Shown: in pieces, positions 44,401-53,414 of the stretch
Numbering within the stretch: the stretch's first letter is position 1
How the letters are laid out: the number at the start of each line of letters is the position of its first letter
NCBI RefSeq assembly: GCF_905147045.1
Contig: NC_065916.1
Location: 4,008,468-4,072,467 of the forward strand
From: Nymphalis io
Taxonomy: Eukaryota; Arthropoda; Insecta; Lepidoptera; Nymphalidae
Direction of reading: 5' to 3'
DNA: 64,000 nt
Translations under genes and position numbers: made by a program
Notes under the pieces: generated by a model
Databases searched by the model: none
Seen by the model: only the letters and a program-made list of their open reading frames with translations
Told to the model about the DNA's origin: nothing

Positions 44401-45970
44401 AATTCTACATCTCTGAAACTAATTGACTCTTTTAATCTAGATGTTAGTTAATGAGCTTAAATATAAAGCCTTGATTGAAATCCCGGGTGAAGCGAATAGA
44501 TATGTTATTGTTTCTTGCTCTTCCATACCGTGGAAAGCAAGCAAAGCCTTAAGAAAAAACGTATAATTAACCAAAACTACAACACATAAGAGATGAGATG
44601 GTCTAGTGGTAAGAACGCATGAATCTTGAACGATGATCGTGAGTTCAAGCCCGGGCAAGCACCACTGAATTTTCATGTACTTAATTTGTCATTGTAATTC
44701 ATCTCGTGCTTTACGGTGAAGGAAAACATCGTGAGGAAACCTGCATGTGTCTAATTTCACTGAAATTTTGCCACATGTGTATTCCACCAACCCGCATTGG
44801 AGCAGCGTGGTGGAACAAGCTCCATACCTTCTCTTCAAAAAGGGAGAGGAGATCTTAGCCCAGCAGTGGGACATACACAGGCTGTTACTTTACTTTACTA
44901 CTTTACAACACATAAATTATAAAATTTTTTTTTAATTAACAAAAAACATCACTTACGTATCATCGCAGAAGTCTTCCATACCATCAGAGCTGTAGAAGAA
45001 GTCACTCTCCAAGTCCTCGGAATTGAAATCACCAGCTAAATACACTTACTTCTCCAACTTATCGATGACATTGTACACTCTATCGGCAAACTTTGTCCCA
45101 CTTCTCGTTGCATCCTCATCATCATTGGTCGGTTTCCTCTTCGTCTTCTTAAAATCGTCTTCCGATTTCAAATCGTTGACGTTCTTTCCGATTTTCTCGT
45201 CACAGACCTTTGGTATCGACGATTGATTATTCAACGGTTCCGGTACTTCTTGTGATGAACTCTGCCATGCTGTTGTTAGGACGTCCTTCGCTGGCGATAC
45301 TTTGTTCTTCTTCCTTCTGTTCTTCCTGCCCGAGTTTCTTCTGCAGCGTTAAATTTTCAAAAATCCTTCCTAAGTGCTAACCTATTGCGTAAAAGGAACC
45401 CGTATGCAAATTTTCATGTCGCAGTAGTTTGGGCTGTGCGTTTATATGCCAGTATGTTATATATATGTAAATGAAGCTCTTTGGGCTCTTCATTAAATTT
45501 AAATTGCACATGCATTAACTTCGACTTAACGTCCAAGTATTATCTATTGCATTATGTCATGTGTCATTCTATAATTAGAGAAATTCACACTGGCTTAATA
45601 TAATAAAAAGTTAACGACGTTTTTTTAAAAAAAGAAACAATTCAGATTGTAAAAAAATATTTGAAGCAATAGCTTTTAATGTTGTTTCTTTTTACGGGTT
45701 AGTAAATAATTATAATTTGTACTCATACTTTGTTTGCAGAAGTAATTTGTGATATGATATAAAAAAGAATAAATTTCGCTTAACAGAGCAACGACTTTAG
45801 TTTTTATTTCAATAAATAAACTTATTACATATATACAAAGGTTTGTACATACCCTTGGGTGCGTCTGGGTTCTTCCTGCCGTTCTCTTGATCGTTTTTAT
45901 GTTTTTTCTTATTATTCTGTCTGTTCGTATTGCCATCTGACGGATCGAAGAGGCTGAAGAACGAGTCCAT
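32370..45970 (-). CDS. GTPBP1/GTPBP2-family GTPase gene (multi-exon, possibly broken)
   Basis: A translation-factor-like GTPase of the GTPBP1/GTPBP2 family; members act in the cytoplasm in ribosome rescue or mRNA turnover. Coding segments (minus strand): 45853-45970 (ATG; MDSFFSLFDPSDG), 45050-45340, 44957-45035, 42611-42743, 41264-41440, 40310-40403, 39611-39726, 34145-34309, 33360-33521, 32938-33020, 32565-32671, 32370-32484. Exons 4 to 9 join in phase with good GT/AG sites and give the P-loop GANEAGKST, switch I GRTSS, DLAGH and an NKCE base-specificity motif. Problems: exon 1 to 2 phase, an in-frame TAA after exon 2, and exon 10 to 11 phase do not fit. The 3' exons are missing or displaced to 20351. 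It is either a decayed copy or affected by assembly errors. Confidence 0.75.
32565..32671 (-). CDS. GTPBP1/2-like exon 11, 15-bp deletion
   Basis: Encodes VSAGRVAVFPVSCLNALHAC and on to LQRPED, then donor GTGAGT. Compared with 20800-20921 it has lost 15 bp (five residues) in frame. Fits phase 0 with exon 12. Confidence 0.75.
32938..33020 (-). CDS. GTPBP1/2-like exon 10 (tentative)
   Basis: Encodes KPLLITDENMARNCVVHHVD then EEIKKDQ, with acceptor TTATTACAG and donor GTGAGT. It is 27 bp shorter than the inverted copy at 21082-21191. It joins exon 9 in phase but does not join exon 11 in phase, so one boundary is wrong or the gene is broken here. Confidence 0.6.
33228..33285 (-). repeat. Short dispersed lepidopteran-type repeat, fragment
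   Basis: Contains GGGCCACCTGATGGTAAGTG, shared with 40083-40245, 41516-41785, 42318-42560 and 61681-61818. Confidence 0.7.
33360..33521 (-). CDS. GTPBP1/2-like exon 9 (NKxD region)
   Basis: 162 bp, phase 0 at both ends. Encodes ISATAGITRITEEHIGLLLA then LDITFFAVINKCELVSD. This is the family block around the fourth GTPase motif; here it reads NKCE where translational GTPases usually have NKxD or SKID. Acceptor TTTCTAG, donor GTCAGT. Confidence 0.85.
33611..33728 (+). mobile_element. Old 3' UTR fragment of the Jockey-type LINE
   Basis: Matches the 3' UTR at 56173-56320 and 60605-60755 with many differences (CAGCCAC.GG.TC, GGGGGCAACCC, CCCGTACCCAGACTGGCC, AGGAGGA). Only the 3' tail is present. 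Confidence 0.75.
34145..34309 (-). CDS. GTPBP1/2-like exon 8 (DxxG motif)
   Basis: 165 bp, 55 codons, phase 0 at both ends. Encodes GNVVNYG, then KLVSFLDLAGHSKYQRTTLH and GLTGYSPHYAMLV. DLAGH is the third GTPase motif of translation-factor GTPases. Acceptor and donor (GTAAG) are clean. Confidence 0.9.
34473..34730 (+). mobile_element. SINE-2, near full length, ending in (ATT)n
   Basis: tRNA-like head with GGCGTGGTTGGTAG (A-box-like) and GGTTTCGATTCCCACCC (B-box-like). The body includes GTCTGTTTGTCCTGAGTCTG and ATCAGTTGTCTGGTTTCC. The ATT tail at 34714-34730 touches the 3' end of a Dong/R4-like LINE. Confidence 0.85.
34731..38272 (-). mobile_element. Dong/R4-like LINE inserted at a TAA microsatellite
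   Basis: A minus-strand LINE of the single-ORF, restriction-like-endonuclease type. Its 3' end abuts the (ATT)n tail of a SINE. Dong elements of this group are known to insert in TAA repeats, so the context fits. The 5' end is near 38272, where a SINE-3 fragment begins. The element lies in the intron between GTPase exons 7 and 8. Confidence 0.8.
34893..38147 (-). pseudogene. Dong/R4-like ORF, broken
   Basis: In order from the 5' end: 37908-38147 (FINLYPEFTHITEQRLADQR), 37568-37966, 36938-37540 (ending in WKSPGSDNIHNYW at the RT start), a disordered gap at 36614-36937 with traces of RT sequence in other frames, 35657-36613 (RT core with RGIFQGDALSTLWFCLALNP and catalytic YMDD near 36320), and 34893-35627 with the C-terminal zinc motif (CRQCNAASETIQHITEAC) and restriction-like endonuclease residues (RPDITVHD...YLIDIAVPN). 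At least four frame breaks, so inactive. Confidence 0.82.
38273..39580. repeat. Dispersed duplicated block, copy 2 (with SINE-3 piece and SINE-1)
   Basis: Collinear with 24140-25535: SINE-3 head at 38273-38355, the anonymous stretch with TATCGATA sites, SINE-1 at 38750-38995, then the region ending GTGGGTGGGGGATTGTT. A segment of about 60 bp present in copy 1 (near 24840-24925) is missing here. It lies in the intron upstream of exon 8. Confidence 0.85.
38750..38995 (+). mobile_element. SINE-1, internally shortened
   Basis: Same head and end as 24628-24962, but the section between CACATGTGTATTCCACCAAC and TTTAGCCCAGCAG is deleted. The same shortened form is at 60846-61091. Confidence 0.85.
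39611..39726 (-). CDS. GTPBP1/2-like exon 7 (switch I)
   Basis: 116 bp. Encodes GELDNGRGSARLNMFRHLHE then VKSGRTSSLSHEILGFDAQ, a close match to the family's switch I region. Acceptor TTCTACAG and donor GTGCG; phases fit exons 6 and 8. Confidence 0.9.
40083..40245 (+). repeat. Short dispersed lepidopteran-type repeat
   Basis: Begins after a T-run with GCGGACGAGCATATGGGCCA and ends near CCCTTGTGCCTGTAATTA. Repeated at 41516-41785 (minus), 42318-42560 and 61681-61818. No coding potential. Confidence 0.8.
40310..40403 (-). CDS. GTPBP1/2-like exon 6 (P-loop)
   Basis: 94 bp. Encodes LADTQQSVELRVAVMGANEA then GKSTLIGVLTQ. GANEAGKST is the nucleotide-binding P-loop. Acceptor TTCGCAG and donor GTACG. 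An identical exon sequence is present at 61883-61976. Confidence 0.92.
40501..40522. repeat. 22-bp perfect palindrome in the intron
   Basis: TTTCGCTACTTAAGTAGCGA plus AA is its own reverse complement. In the other copy (62069-62100) the palindrome is 32 bp long; here the outer right arm is lost together with about 175 bp. Confidence 0.85.
41264..41440 (-). CDS. GTPBP1/2-like exon 5
   Basis: 177 bp, 59 codons, phase 0. Encodes LKWQLRSGGGAAVYVVGVRD then CGALRGLRDMARALGAA and VAEVYIRK, matching the LKWRLQEG...Y.IGVED segment ahead of the G domain. Very GC-rich compared with its surroundings. Acceptor CCGCAG, donor GTGGG. Confidence 0.88.
41516..41785 (-). repeat. Short dispersed lepidopteran-type repeat, long copy
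   Basis: Minus-strand copy extending into the TACCGCAAACCAGCGGTACT part as well as the GGGCCACCTGATGG part. It ends in an A-run at 41781-41789. Confidence 0.75.
42318..42560 (+). repeat. Short dispersed lepidopteran-type repeat
   Basis: Plus-strand copy from GCGGACGAGCATATGGGCC to GGTGATACCTACCCAG. Confidence 0.75.
42611..42743 (-). CDS. GTPBP1/2-like exon 4
   Basis: 133 bp. Encodes TYDADDSGDECYGSLPPEPR then FGNVEYKLQLVSP and RRSQHLVTQ. The LPPEP..GN.EYKL....R..HLVTQ pattern is a family hallmark. Acceptor CCCTCAG, donor GTGAAT; it joins exon 5 in phase (HLVTQ-LKW). Confidence 0.88.
43064..43325 (-). mobile_element. SINE-2 within the satellite
   Basis: Minus-strand copy with tail (TAATAATAATATCC) and head (GGGTGGGAATCG). 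It was amplified with the satellite; see the near-identical copy at 43613-43875. Confidence 0.85.
43613..43875 (-). mobile_element. SINE-2 within the satellite, second copy
   Basis: Same truncation points and flanking unit as 43064-43325, with few differences. Confidence 0.85.
44591..44890 (+). mobile_element. SINE-1
   Basis: Head AGATGGTCTAGTGGTAAGAA and GTTCAAGCCCGGGC, body and CCCAGCAGTGGGACATACAC end as in the other copies. Confidence 0.85.
44957..45340 (-). CDS. GTPBP1/2-like N-terminal exons 2-3 (tentative)
   Basis: 45050-45340 encodes a basic, acidic-rich low-complexity stretch (RRNSGRKNRRKKNKV ... TKFADRVYNVIDKLEK) after a CTGCAG acceptor. It reaches TAA at 45046-45048, which is also part of a GTAAGTG donor-like site. 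The same frame reopens as 44957-45035 (GDFNSEDLESDFFYSSDGME then DFCDDT) before a GTAAGT donor that joins exon 4 in phase. A 14-bp intron is not credible, so either the stop is a mutation, an intron was deleted, or a base is wrong. Confidence 0.55.
45578..45791 (+). repeat. 214-bp inverted repeat, left arm
   Basis: The reverse complement of 47067-47280, with very few differences. The arms enclose about 1.27 kb holding GTPase exon 1, a SINE-2 and a SINE-3 fragment. Lies in intron 1 of the GTPase gene. Confidence 0.88.
45853..45970 (-). CDS. GTPBP1/2-like exon 1 with start codon
   Basis: AAAATGG context, then MDSFFSLFDPSDGNTNRQNN followed by a lysine-rich stretch, ending AAG G before GTATGT. 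It is the only good initiator for this gene. The one-base overhang does not match the frame of exon 2, so the link is uncertain. Confidence 0.65.
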
Positions 45971-46013
45971 TTTTGTCTGAAAAATTAGATTACCCATTAT
46001 TGTTCGAATAATA

Positions 46014-46265
46014 ATAATATCCTGGGACATTGTTCACACACGGCCATCTGATCCCAAACTAAGCAGAGCTCGTACTACGGAAATCAGACAACTGATATAC
46101 TACATATACTACTTTTCTTTTGTAAATACATACTTATATAGATAATTACACCCAGACTAGGGACAAACAGACATGTTCATGCACACGAATATCTGTCCTG
46201 GTGGGAATCGAACCAACAACCTTCGGCGTGAAAGGTAAGTGTCTACCAACCACGCCAACCGGCCC
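46014..46265 (-). mobile_element. SINE-2 upstream of exon 1
   Basis: Minus-strand copy with tail AATAATAATATCCTGGGACA and head GGTGGGAATCGAACC. Confidence 0.85.
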
Positions 46266-46268
46266 GTC

Positions 46269-46639
46269 AATAATGAAATTTAAATATTAAACAAATGGAA
46301 GAAATATGTATAATCCGCGCGCGATTAGAATGGTATAAGACATTTTGGAACCAATACTCGCGTGGATTTTTGCTTTTTATTTGTTATTTTATTGATTTAT
46401 GGTTAGACAATTATTTTAGAATGTCTTACTTATACTTTTAGATTTAGTTATGTTTATTAAGCTTATTTTTGTTTTGCTTTTAGAATACTAGTTAACACTC
46501 GCAGTATCGCACGCGTGTTATAGGGGGGTGGTTAAGCCGTGAAAGCGTAACAGACATACAGTTACTTTCGCATTTATAATATTAAGTATAGATGATATTT
46601 TTGTTCAGAACTTCATTGCTTACGTTTCAACAATACAAC
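46269..46639. other. Unassigned AT-rich stretch
   Basis: Nothing recognisable. It could include the promoter of the GTPase gene since it lies upstream of exon 1, but no core motif is clear. Confidence 0.35.
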
Positions 46640-46850
46640 AACAACCGAAGGGAGTCCAAGCGCTTGACCAACGGCTTTACGTGCTTTCCGAGGCACGGGT
46701 ATGAACACACATCTAACATCCAAACTCCGAGCTGCTATTGAGAATTTTCAAAAGAATAACCCAATAACTTTCTATCAGCCCCACCCGGGGATTGAACTGA
46801 GGACCTCGAGATCAGCGGCCTTATATATCGCTTCTAGACCAACAGGGTCA
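46640..46850 (-). mobile_element. SINE-3 fragment
   Basis: Shares the TTTACGTGCTTTCCGAGGCA and GGGGATTGAACTGAGGACCT parts of SINE-3, diverged. Confidence 0.7.
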
Positions 46851-47066
46851 AAAGAATCCTTACTAATATTACGAATGTGAAAGTGTGTTTGTTTCTTTGT
46901 TACGCTTTTACGTTTTAACTTCTCGACCGATTATCATGACCGAAAAAATGTTGACATTGTAACAGAAAAGGACAAAAAGCATACATCTGTCTCAGTCCCT
47001 CAAACATGGGTCAAGCTGCGGGCGAAAACTATTATTATATAAATAGATGTACTTCGCTCTCTGCTT

Positions 47067-47280
47067 TTGCTCTGTTAAGCGAAATTTATTCTTTTTTATA
47101 TCATATCACAAATTACTTCTGCAAACAAAGTATGAGTACAAATTATAATTATTTACAAACCCGTAAAAAGAAACAACATTAAAAGCTATTGCTTCAAATA
47201 TTTTTTTACAATCTGAATTGTTTCTTTTTTTAAAAAAACGTCGTTAACTTTTTATTATATTAAGCCAGTGTGAATTTCTC
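47067..47280 (-). repeat. 214-bp inverted repeat, right arm
   Basis: Right arm of the pair with 45578-45791. Its outer end (47280) coincides with the first base of an RTE LINE. Confidence 0.88.
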
Positions 47281-50200
47281 TGGGCAAGCCCGTGTTGCCA
47301 TAAAGTCGCCTGGCCCAGGCGTAGCAGCATCCACGGAGAGGACACTTCGCTCACCTGTCTTGCAGGTGGAAAACAACACGGAGAGTGGCAGTCACCGGTT
47401 ATAAGTCAGCACGAATAGGCGTAAGTGCGGACGCCAGGGGCCACTCTTGACAGTAGGAGGATCCATCGTAGATCCATTGATCAGTTACCGCCTGCTTTAA
47501 GTCGGGCAGCCCCCGATCAATAAGGTACTGATCCGCCTCAGCGTTAACTTGTTCCGCCTGGGTGAACGGAACACAAGCCTTACAGCTAGACGTTGACGCT
47601 GTGACATTAACCACCTGCTCAAAGAAACAAAAATCTCAAAACCCACACCAACGCTGCTTACATGCGCTTTGCGACATGGAATGTCCGAACGATGAGGACA
47701 GGCTTCCCGAACACCTACGGAAGCTCCGATTGCGCCCAAAAACTGCGCAAAACCTACAGTATCGACGTGGAGCTTAAAAGGCTCAATATCGATATTGTAG
47801 CCTTACAAGAGACCATAACTGCAGACGAAGGGTCTTTGCGTGAAGCTAACTACACTTTTTACTGGAAGGGCAAGAGTTCCTTGGAAACACGAGAGCACGG
47901 TGTAGGTTTCGCGGTTCGAAACCATCTCATCAACGCCATAGAAACACCTGTAGGCGTTTCCGAGCGGATTATGGTCTTGCGTCTAAACACAAAAAGCGGC
48001 TTTGTCACGCTAATTTCCGCTTACGCACCGACGCTTAGTTCAAAACCTGAGACCAAGGATCAATTCTACGGCCAGCTCGATGAGACAGTGCGCAGGGTGA
48101 ATCCAACTGACAGACTGCATATTTTGGGTGACTTTAATGCCCGCGTCGGTCAGGGCACATCAGCCTGGCCTGAATGCCTCGGTGCACACGGCATAGGCAA
48201 GCTTAACGACAACGGACAACGACTGTTGGAGTTTTGCTCAAGGCACCAGCTGTGTGTTACCAACACCTTTTTTAAAGGCAAAATGATGCGGAAAGTCTCG
48301 TGGATGCACCCTCGATCTAAACACTGGCACCAATTAGACCTTGCTCTTACAAGAAGGAGGGATCTACGGGAAACGCTCCACACGCGGGCGTTTCACAGTG
48401 CCGATTGTGACACCGATCACAGCCTCGTTGCTACTAAAGTCCGACTTGTCCCTAGAAGAGTCCATTCTTCCAAGCCACCCGGTCGAAAAAAGATAAATCT
48501 TTTCAAGACTCGTGACATGGAAGTAGTGGAGTCATTTGGGGAACTCGTCCGCCAAGAAGTTGCAACTTGGGATAGTACGGCATCAGCGCGAGTCGAATAG
48601 GAAAAAGTCAAGTCTCGTCTGACTGACACTGCAGGCAAGATTTTTGGCTATCAAAAGGCAAAATCTTACGACTGGTTTCAAGAAAACGAGGAGCACTTAC
48701 TTCCCTTGATTGACTCGAAACGCCAAGCCACTTTAAATTTTCGCCTTAACCCTTGCGATGCGACGCGTAAAGATCTCATGAAGGCAAAAGCCTCACTCCA
48801 GCGTAGCACGCGCTTCTTTGTAAATGCGTATTGGACAGAGCTTTGCCAAAGCATCCAAGCGTGCGCAAACGCGGGGGATATTGGCGGGGTGTACGCGGGC
48901 ATCAAAAGAGCTCTTGGACCTACTCCAAAAAAGACGGCACCTCTCAAGGAAACCGACGGTTCTGTTATAACAGACAGCACTCGTCAGATGGCAAGATGGG
49001 TAGAATACTACAAGGGGCTCTACTCGTGCCCAGTGGATATTCAGCCAGAAGCAATGGAGCTTGTCCCGAATCTGGCAACTTGGCACGAGCTAGACGTTGC
49101 ACCCACAGTAGAGGAACTTTATCTGGCCGTCAAGAAGCTCAAATGCGGAAAGAGCCCCGGAAAAGACGATGTTGTCACCGAAGTCGTCAAGCTTGAGTGC
49201 CTCTTGCCCATCCTTCATAACCACCTGGCTAAGTGCTGGGAAGAAAACTACGTCCCTCAGGATATGCGAGATGCTAACATCGTCACTCTTTATAAAGGCA
49301 AAGGCGATCGTGGCGACTGCAACTGTTACCGCGGAATATCTCTTCTTAGCATCGTCGGTAAAGCCTTTGCCAGGGCCATTTTAGGCAAACTACAAAGGCT
49401 CGCCGACCGCGTATACCCTGAGGCACAATGTGGTTTTAGGTCCCAACGGTCAACTGTCGACATGATATTTTCACTCAGACAGCTACAAGAAAAGTGTAGG
49501 GAGCAACATACCCCCCTAGTCATTGCATTTGTAGACCTAAATAAGGCTTTTGACTCCGTGAGCAGAGAGAGGTTGTACTCGGTTCTTGTCAGAATTGGAT
49601 GCCCCCCAAAACTCCTAAGGATAGTGTTCCACGGAGGATAGTAATCGTTCCACGAAGGTATGGAAGTCACCGTCCTGCACAATGGCAACGCATCCACGCC
49701 ATTCGACGTACGCCGTGGTGTTCGTCAAGGTTGTGCACTGGCCCCCACCTTGTTCGGAATATTCTTCTCAGTGCTTCTGAAGGTTGCTTTTGGAGATGAA
49801 CAGCAAGGCGTCCACTTACACACGCGAACCGATGGTAGGCTGTACAACATCTCAATGCTCAAGTCCAAACGCTACAGGGAGGACCTATTTGTAGATAGTC
49901 TCCTCTTCGCTGACGACGCTGCCTTCGTTGCTCATGACCAAGCTCAACTCCAGAGTCTAATGGACAAATTTGCCAGAGCGTGCGACCTCTTTTCAATGTC
50001 CATAAACTGCAAGAAGACCGTTATTTTAGCGCAAGGATGTTTAGAGCAACCAGTCATCTTGCTTAACGGCGCACCTTTACAGGTGGTTAACAAATTTTGC
50101 TACCTTGGGTCGCATTTGTCGAGCAATCTCTCGCTTGATGCAGAGATCGACTTCCGCATCGGCAAAGCAGCCTCTACGTTCGGGAGGCTCTGTTCAAGGG

Positions 50201-50900
50201 TTTGGGATAACAGACACCTTACGGTAAAAACGAAAATGCTTGTTTACCAATCATGTGTCCTAAGCACACTCTTGTATGGAGCAGAAACGTGGACAACGTA
50301 CGCAAAACAAGAACGCCGACTAAACACATTTCACTTGCGCTGTCTTCGGAACATTCTGGGCATCACATGGCAGGATCGCGTGACAAACGAGTCTGTTCTA
50401 GGCGAGCCACAGCTGCCTAGCATCATGGCCATTCTCAAAAAAAAACGGTTACGGTGGCTGGGACACGTGCATCGAATGGAGCAGACCCGTCTTCCAAGGC
50501 AAATACTACTTGGAGAGGTTGTGGATGCAAAGAGGTCTGTTGGGCGGCCTATGCTCCGTTACAAAGATTGCGCTAAGCGTGATATGGTTGCGTTTAACAT
50601 CCCTAGCAATCGATGGGAGGAACTGGCAGAGGACCGTGCCAAGTGGCGACGCCTTATTCACGAAGGTCAATCAAAGCATTACAATGACTGGTTTAAACTA
50701 CTAAAAGAAAAACGCACTAGGCGTTATGAGCGGGCTTCAAACCCCCGCCCATCTGGGGGCGCATACACTTGTCGGAAATGCGGCCGGAGGATCCTCTCTC
50801 GCATTGGTCTTTTCAGTCATGAACGCAAGTGCCTTCGCGATGCAGCTTAAATCATCTGTCAAAGATGCAGAGGCCTATATATATGTACTTCGCAGTGTCA
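47281..50900 (+). mobile_element. RTE-type LINE, near full length
   Basis: About 380 bp of 5' UTR, then a single coding frame from 47662 to 50850 and a short 3' UTR. Only three in-frame stops and no frameshift interrupt it, so it is young or little damaged. The 3' end is approximate. Confidence 0.85.
47662..50850 (+). pseudogene. RTE-type endonuclease-RT with C-terminal zinc finger; three in-frame stops
   Basis: A single reading frame. Endonuclease at 47662-48597 (RFATWNVRTM, VALQET, HILGDFNARVG, DTDHSLV), TAG at 48598. Linker and RT at 48601-49638 (GKSPGKDDVV, IAFVDLNKAFDSV), then TAG TAA at 49639-49644. RT continues from 49645 to the end (RRGVRQGCALAPTLF, catalytic FADD near 49908, then the LRWLGHVHRM and VGRPMLRYKD motifs). 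Near the C-terminus a C2H-C finger (CRKCGRRILSRIGLFSHERK then C) is present. The double stop lies in a local duplication of about 20 bp (GGATAGT and TTCCACG appear twice, 49618-49655). RTE proteins are usually about 1,000 residues, which fits. Confidence 0.87.
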
Positions 50901-51012
50901 CCCTCTTTAAATTTAGACTCTTAACGTGACAATCGTGAATTTTCTTATTATAAATAAATTTAAATAGAGTTCACTGACACGATAAAAATAAAATTAGCAT
51001 GCTTTGAATCCG

Positions 51013-51315
51013 TAACAGCCTGTGAATGTCCCACTGCTGGGCTAAAGTCCTCCTCTCCTCTTTTTGAGGAGAAGGTTTGCAGCTTATTCCACAACGCTGC
51101 TCCGATGCCGGTTGGTGGAATACACATGTGGCAGAATTTCAGTGTAATCAGACACATGCAGATTTCCTCACGATGTTTTCCTTCACCGTAAAGCAAGAGA
51201 TGAATTATAATCACAAATTAAGCACATGAAAATTCAGTGGTGCTTGGCCGGCTTTGAACCCACTATCATCGGTTAAGATTCACGCGTTGTTACCACTGGG
51301 CCATGTCGGCTCTAT
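51013..51315 (-). mobile_element. SINE-1, minus strand
   Basis: CCTGTGAATGTCCCACTGCT at the left and the tRNA-like head (GGCCCAGTGGTAACAACGCG in its own sense) at the right, full length. Confidence 0.87.
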
Positions 51316-52281
51316 GTTTTGAATAAAACTACTAATATACATAATAACATTAAGCATATTAATAAATGAAAAGGAATGTTTGTAAGTATGTTTGTCGTTA
51401 TGTAAACGTTCTTGAACTAATCATTCGATTGTGTATGAGTTTTGGTGAGGTGTTCTGTGTAAAACTGCGAAGATTTCTGACTCAAAAATAAGTATTTTTT
51501 TTTGTCTGTCCTTCCGTAAAAACATTTTATTTAAGCCCTTAAAATATTACGAAGTTAGTAATCTATATAATAACGCGCTTCTAACCACGAGGGTAATGCA
51601 GTAACCTGAGACAGCTCCTAACCTTCATAGAGGGATATAAGACCTTAAACCTTAAAGCAGCAGTAGATACTTGTCTTTTTTTTGTATCTTGTAAAATGCT
51701 CGAATTCAGGGCGTCATTTTCTTTGACGTCAAAAAAAAAATCTGTCATAGTTTTTTCTTATAATCATTGTATTAAAGAAAAATCATGACGGCAACTTTAA
51801 AATAACATATATACTAATATTATCGACATTAGCTAGCCCTTACTACATCTATAAACATACTTACATAGGTACAAGTTCTGTAGACATATATGAATTTGCA
51901 TATTTCGACCGTAATTTTTTCTACTCTTTAATTTTTTTTTTATGAATAACACTAAAGCTCAAAAAAAAGAATCCTTTAACAGAGAAGAAGGCACTGAACT
52001 GTTTTATCTAAAGTCTATATAATCTGATACAGTGAAGTGGCATAATTTCATCGGACTCACGTGTGGATTCTACCGAGACGAAACGACATGAAATTAAATA
52101 TAAGTATATTGTTTTATATTAATAATTACTACCTAACGTTGAAAATAACAAAAATTAAAACAAACTAAGCCTTAATTTAAAATTGGAACTCAATTTGAAA
52201 GCGAATATTTATTTGCTCATATAATAGACATACGATAACGTGACCACAGAACCGCCAACGAATATTTATTGTATAGCTCTA
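51316..52281. other. Unassigned AT-rich stretch
   Basis: No gene or familiar repeat seen. A motif AAAATGCTCGAATTCAGGGCGTCATTTT near 51694-51720 recurs in similar form near 52645-52670, hinting at an old dispersed repeat. Confidence 0.4.
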
Positions 52282-52555
52282 TGTATAATAATAATAATAA
52301 TATCCTGGGACTTTATTCACACACGGCCATCTGATCCCAAATTAAGCAGAGCTTGTGCCATGGAAACCAGACAACTGATATACTACATATACTACTTTTC
52401 TTTTGTAAATACATACTTATATAGATAATTACACCCAGACTCAGGACAAACAGACATGTTCATGCACACAAATGTCTGTCCTGGGTGGGAATCGAACCCA
52501 CAACCTTCGGCGTGAAAGGCAGGTACCTACCAACCACGCCAAACGGCTCGTCATA
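52282..52555 (-). mobile_element. SINE-2, near full length
   Basis: Minus-strand copy with (TAA)n tail, TGATCCCAAATTAAGCAGAG and the head CCTGGGTGGGAATCGAACCC. Confidence 0.88.
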
Positions 52556-53029
52556 TAATATAAATACTACTGCTAGGCTTCAAATTAGTTCCGCCCGAGG
52601 TTTTATTCACATTCCTTTTTTTATAAACAAATTAGTCTCATAAAAGGCTCGAATTCAGGGCGTCATTTTGTTTAACTTCAATTGGATAGAATGCGAATAA
52701 AACTGCGGGACAGCGCTTGTATATTTTGAAGTTTTATTTTAACAAATAAATATTGAAAATCGATTTCATAATTATAGTATTATTGTAAAATAAAAGCTTT
52801 ATAAATTGTTTTGGCAACACACCATATTTTCATTTCTGGCATTGGTTATTTTTTTTTATTAAAGTGGTATATTGCCAATTTCTGTATTTATTCTGGATGT
52901 TCCGAAAATGTCATTATATGTAACAGAGTCGAACAAGCAATGTAATTCAAAATTATTTTATGTTATTTTTAGGAAGTACGAGTAAGCTGGCCGGTTAAGG
53001 TCTGTTCTACCTTTTTGGATAATACACAG
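52556..53029. other. Unassigned AT-rich stretch
   Basis: No coding frame or recognised element; contains the second copy of the CGAATTCAGGGCGTCATTTT motif. Confidence 0.35.
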
Positions 53030-53175
53030 TGGATTGTTTAGCAGAATTTCAGTGAAATTTGATAATTATAAATGCAGGCTGTCTCACGATATTTTTAAAC
53101 GCAAACTAATCACATGAAAATTCACTGGTGCTTGTTTAGGTTTGAAACAGTCATTATTGTTTAAGGTAGTGTTAT
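53030..53175 (-). mobile_element. SINE-1 relic
   Basis: Strongly diverged match to the SINE-1 body (CAGAATTTCAGTGAAA, CATGAAAATTCACTGGTGCT). An old copy. Confidence 0.65.
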
Positions 53176-53414
53176 ATGTATTTCACTATGCCTGCTCGAT
53201 ATATATATTTAAAAAAAACACACAGAAAGTGACTTGGGAACAGATAAGTAACATTCCTTTTGAATACAATAACATAACATGAATGACAAATTTCATTATC
53301 AAAATAATCACAACAGATAACACACAATTTTATTAGTCATAACAGATTAGAAAAAGTTAAATTTAAAAAAATGTTTACTATAAAATATGTTTATAAATGT
53401 TATATTATTTTATA

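Larger units (their letters stand above)
42795..44440 (+). repeat. 89-bp satellite array, interrupted by SINE-2 copies
   Basis: Units marked by GTTCGGTGA start at 42801, 42890, 42979, then 43350, 43439, 43528, then 43899, 43988, 44077, 44166, 44255 and 44344, all 89 bp apart within each run. Two SINE-2 copies (43064-43325, 43613-43875) separate the runs at the same place in the unit, giving a 549-bp higher-order repeat. It lies in the intron between exons 3 and 4. Confidence 0.92.

Noticed and set aside
48598..49644. Programmed stop readthrough in the RTE ORF
   Set aside because: The stops are scattered, two are adjacent within a local duplication, and LINE proteins of this type are not known to use readthrough here; mutation is simpler.
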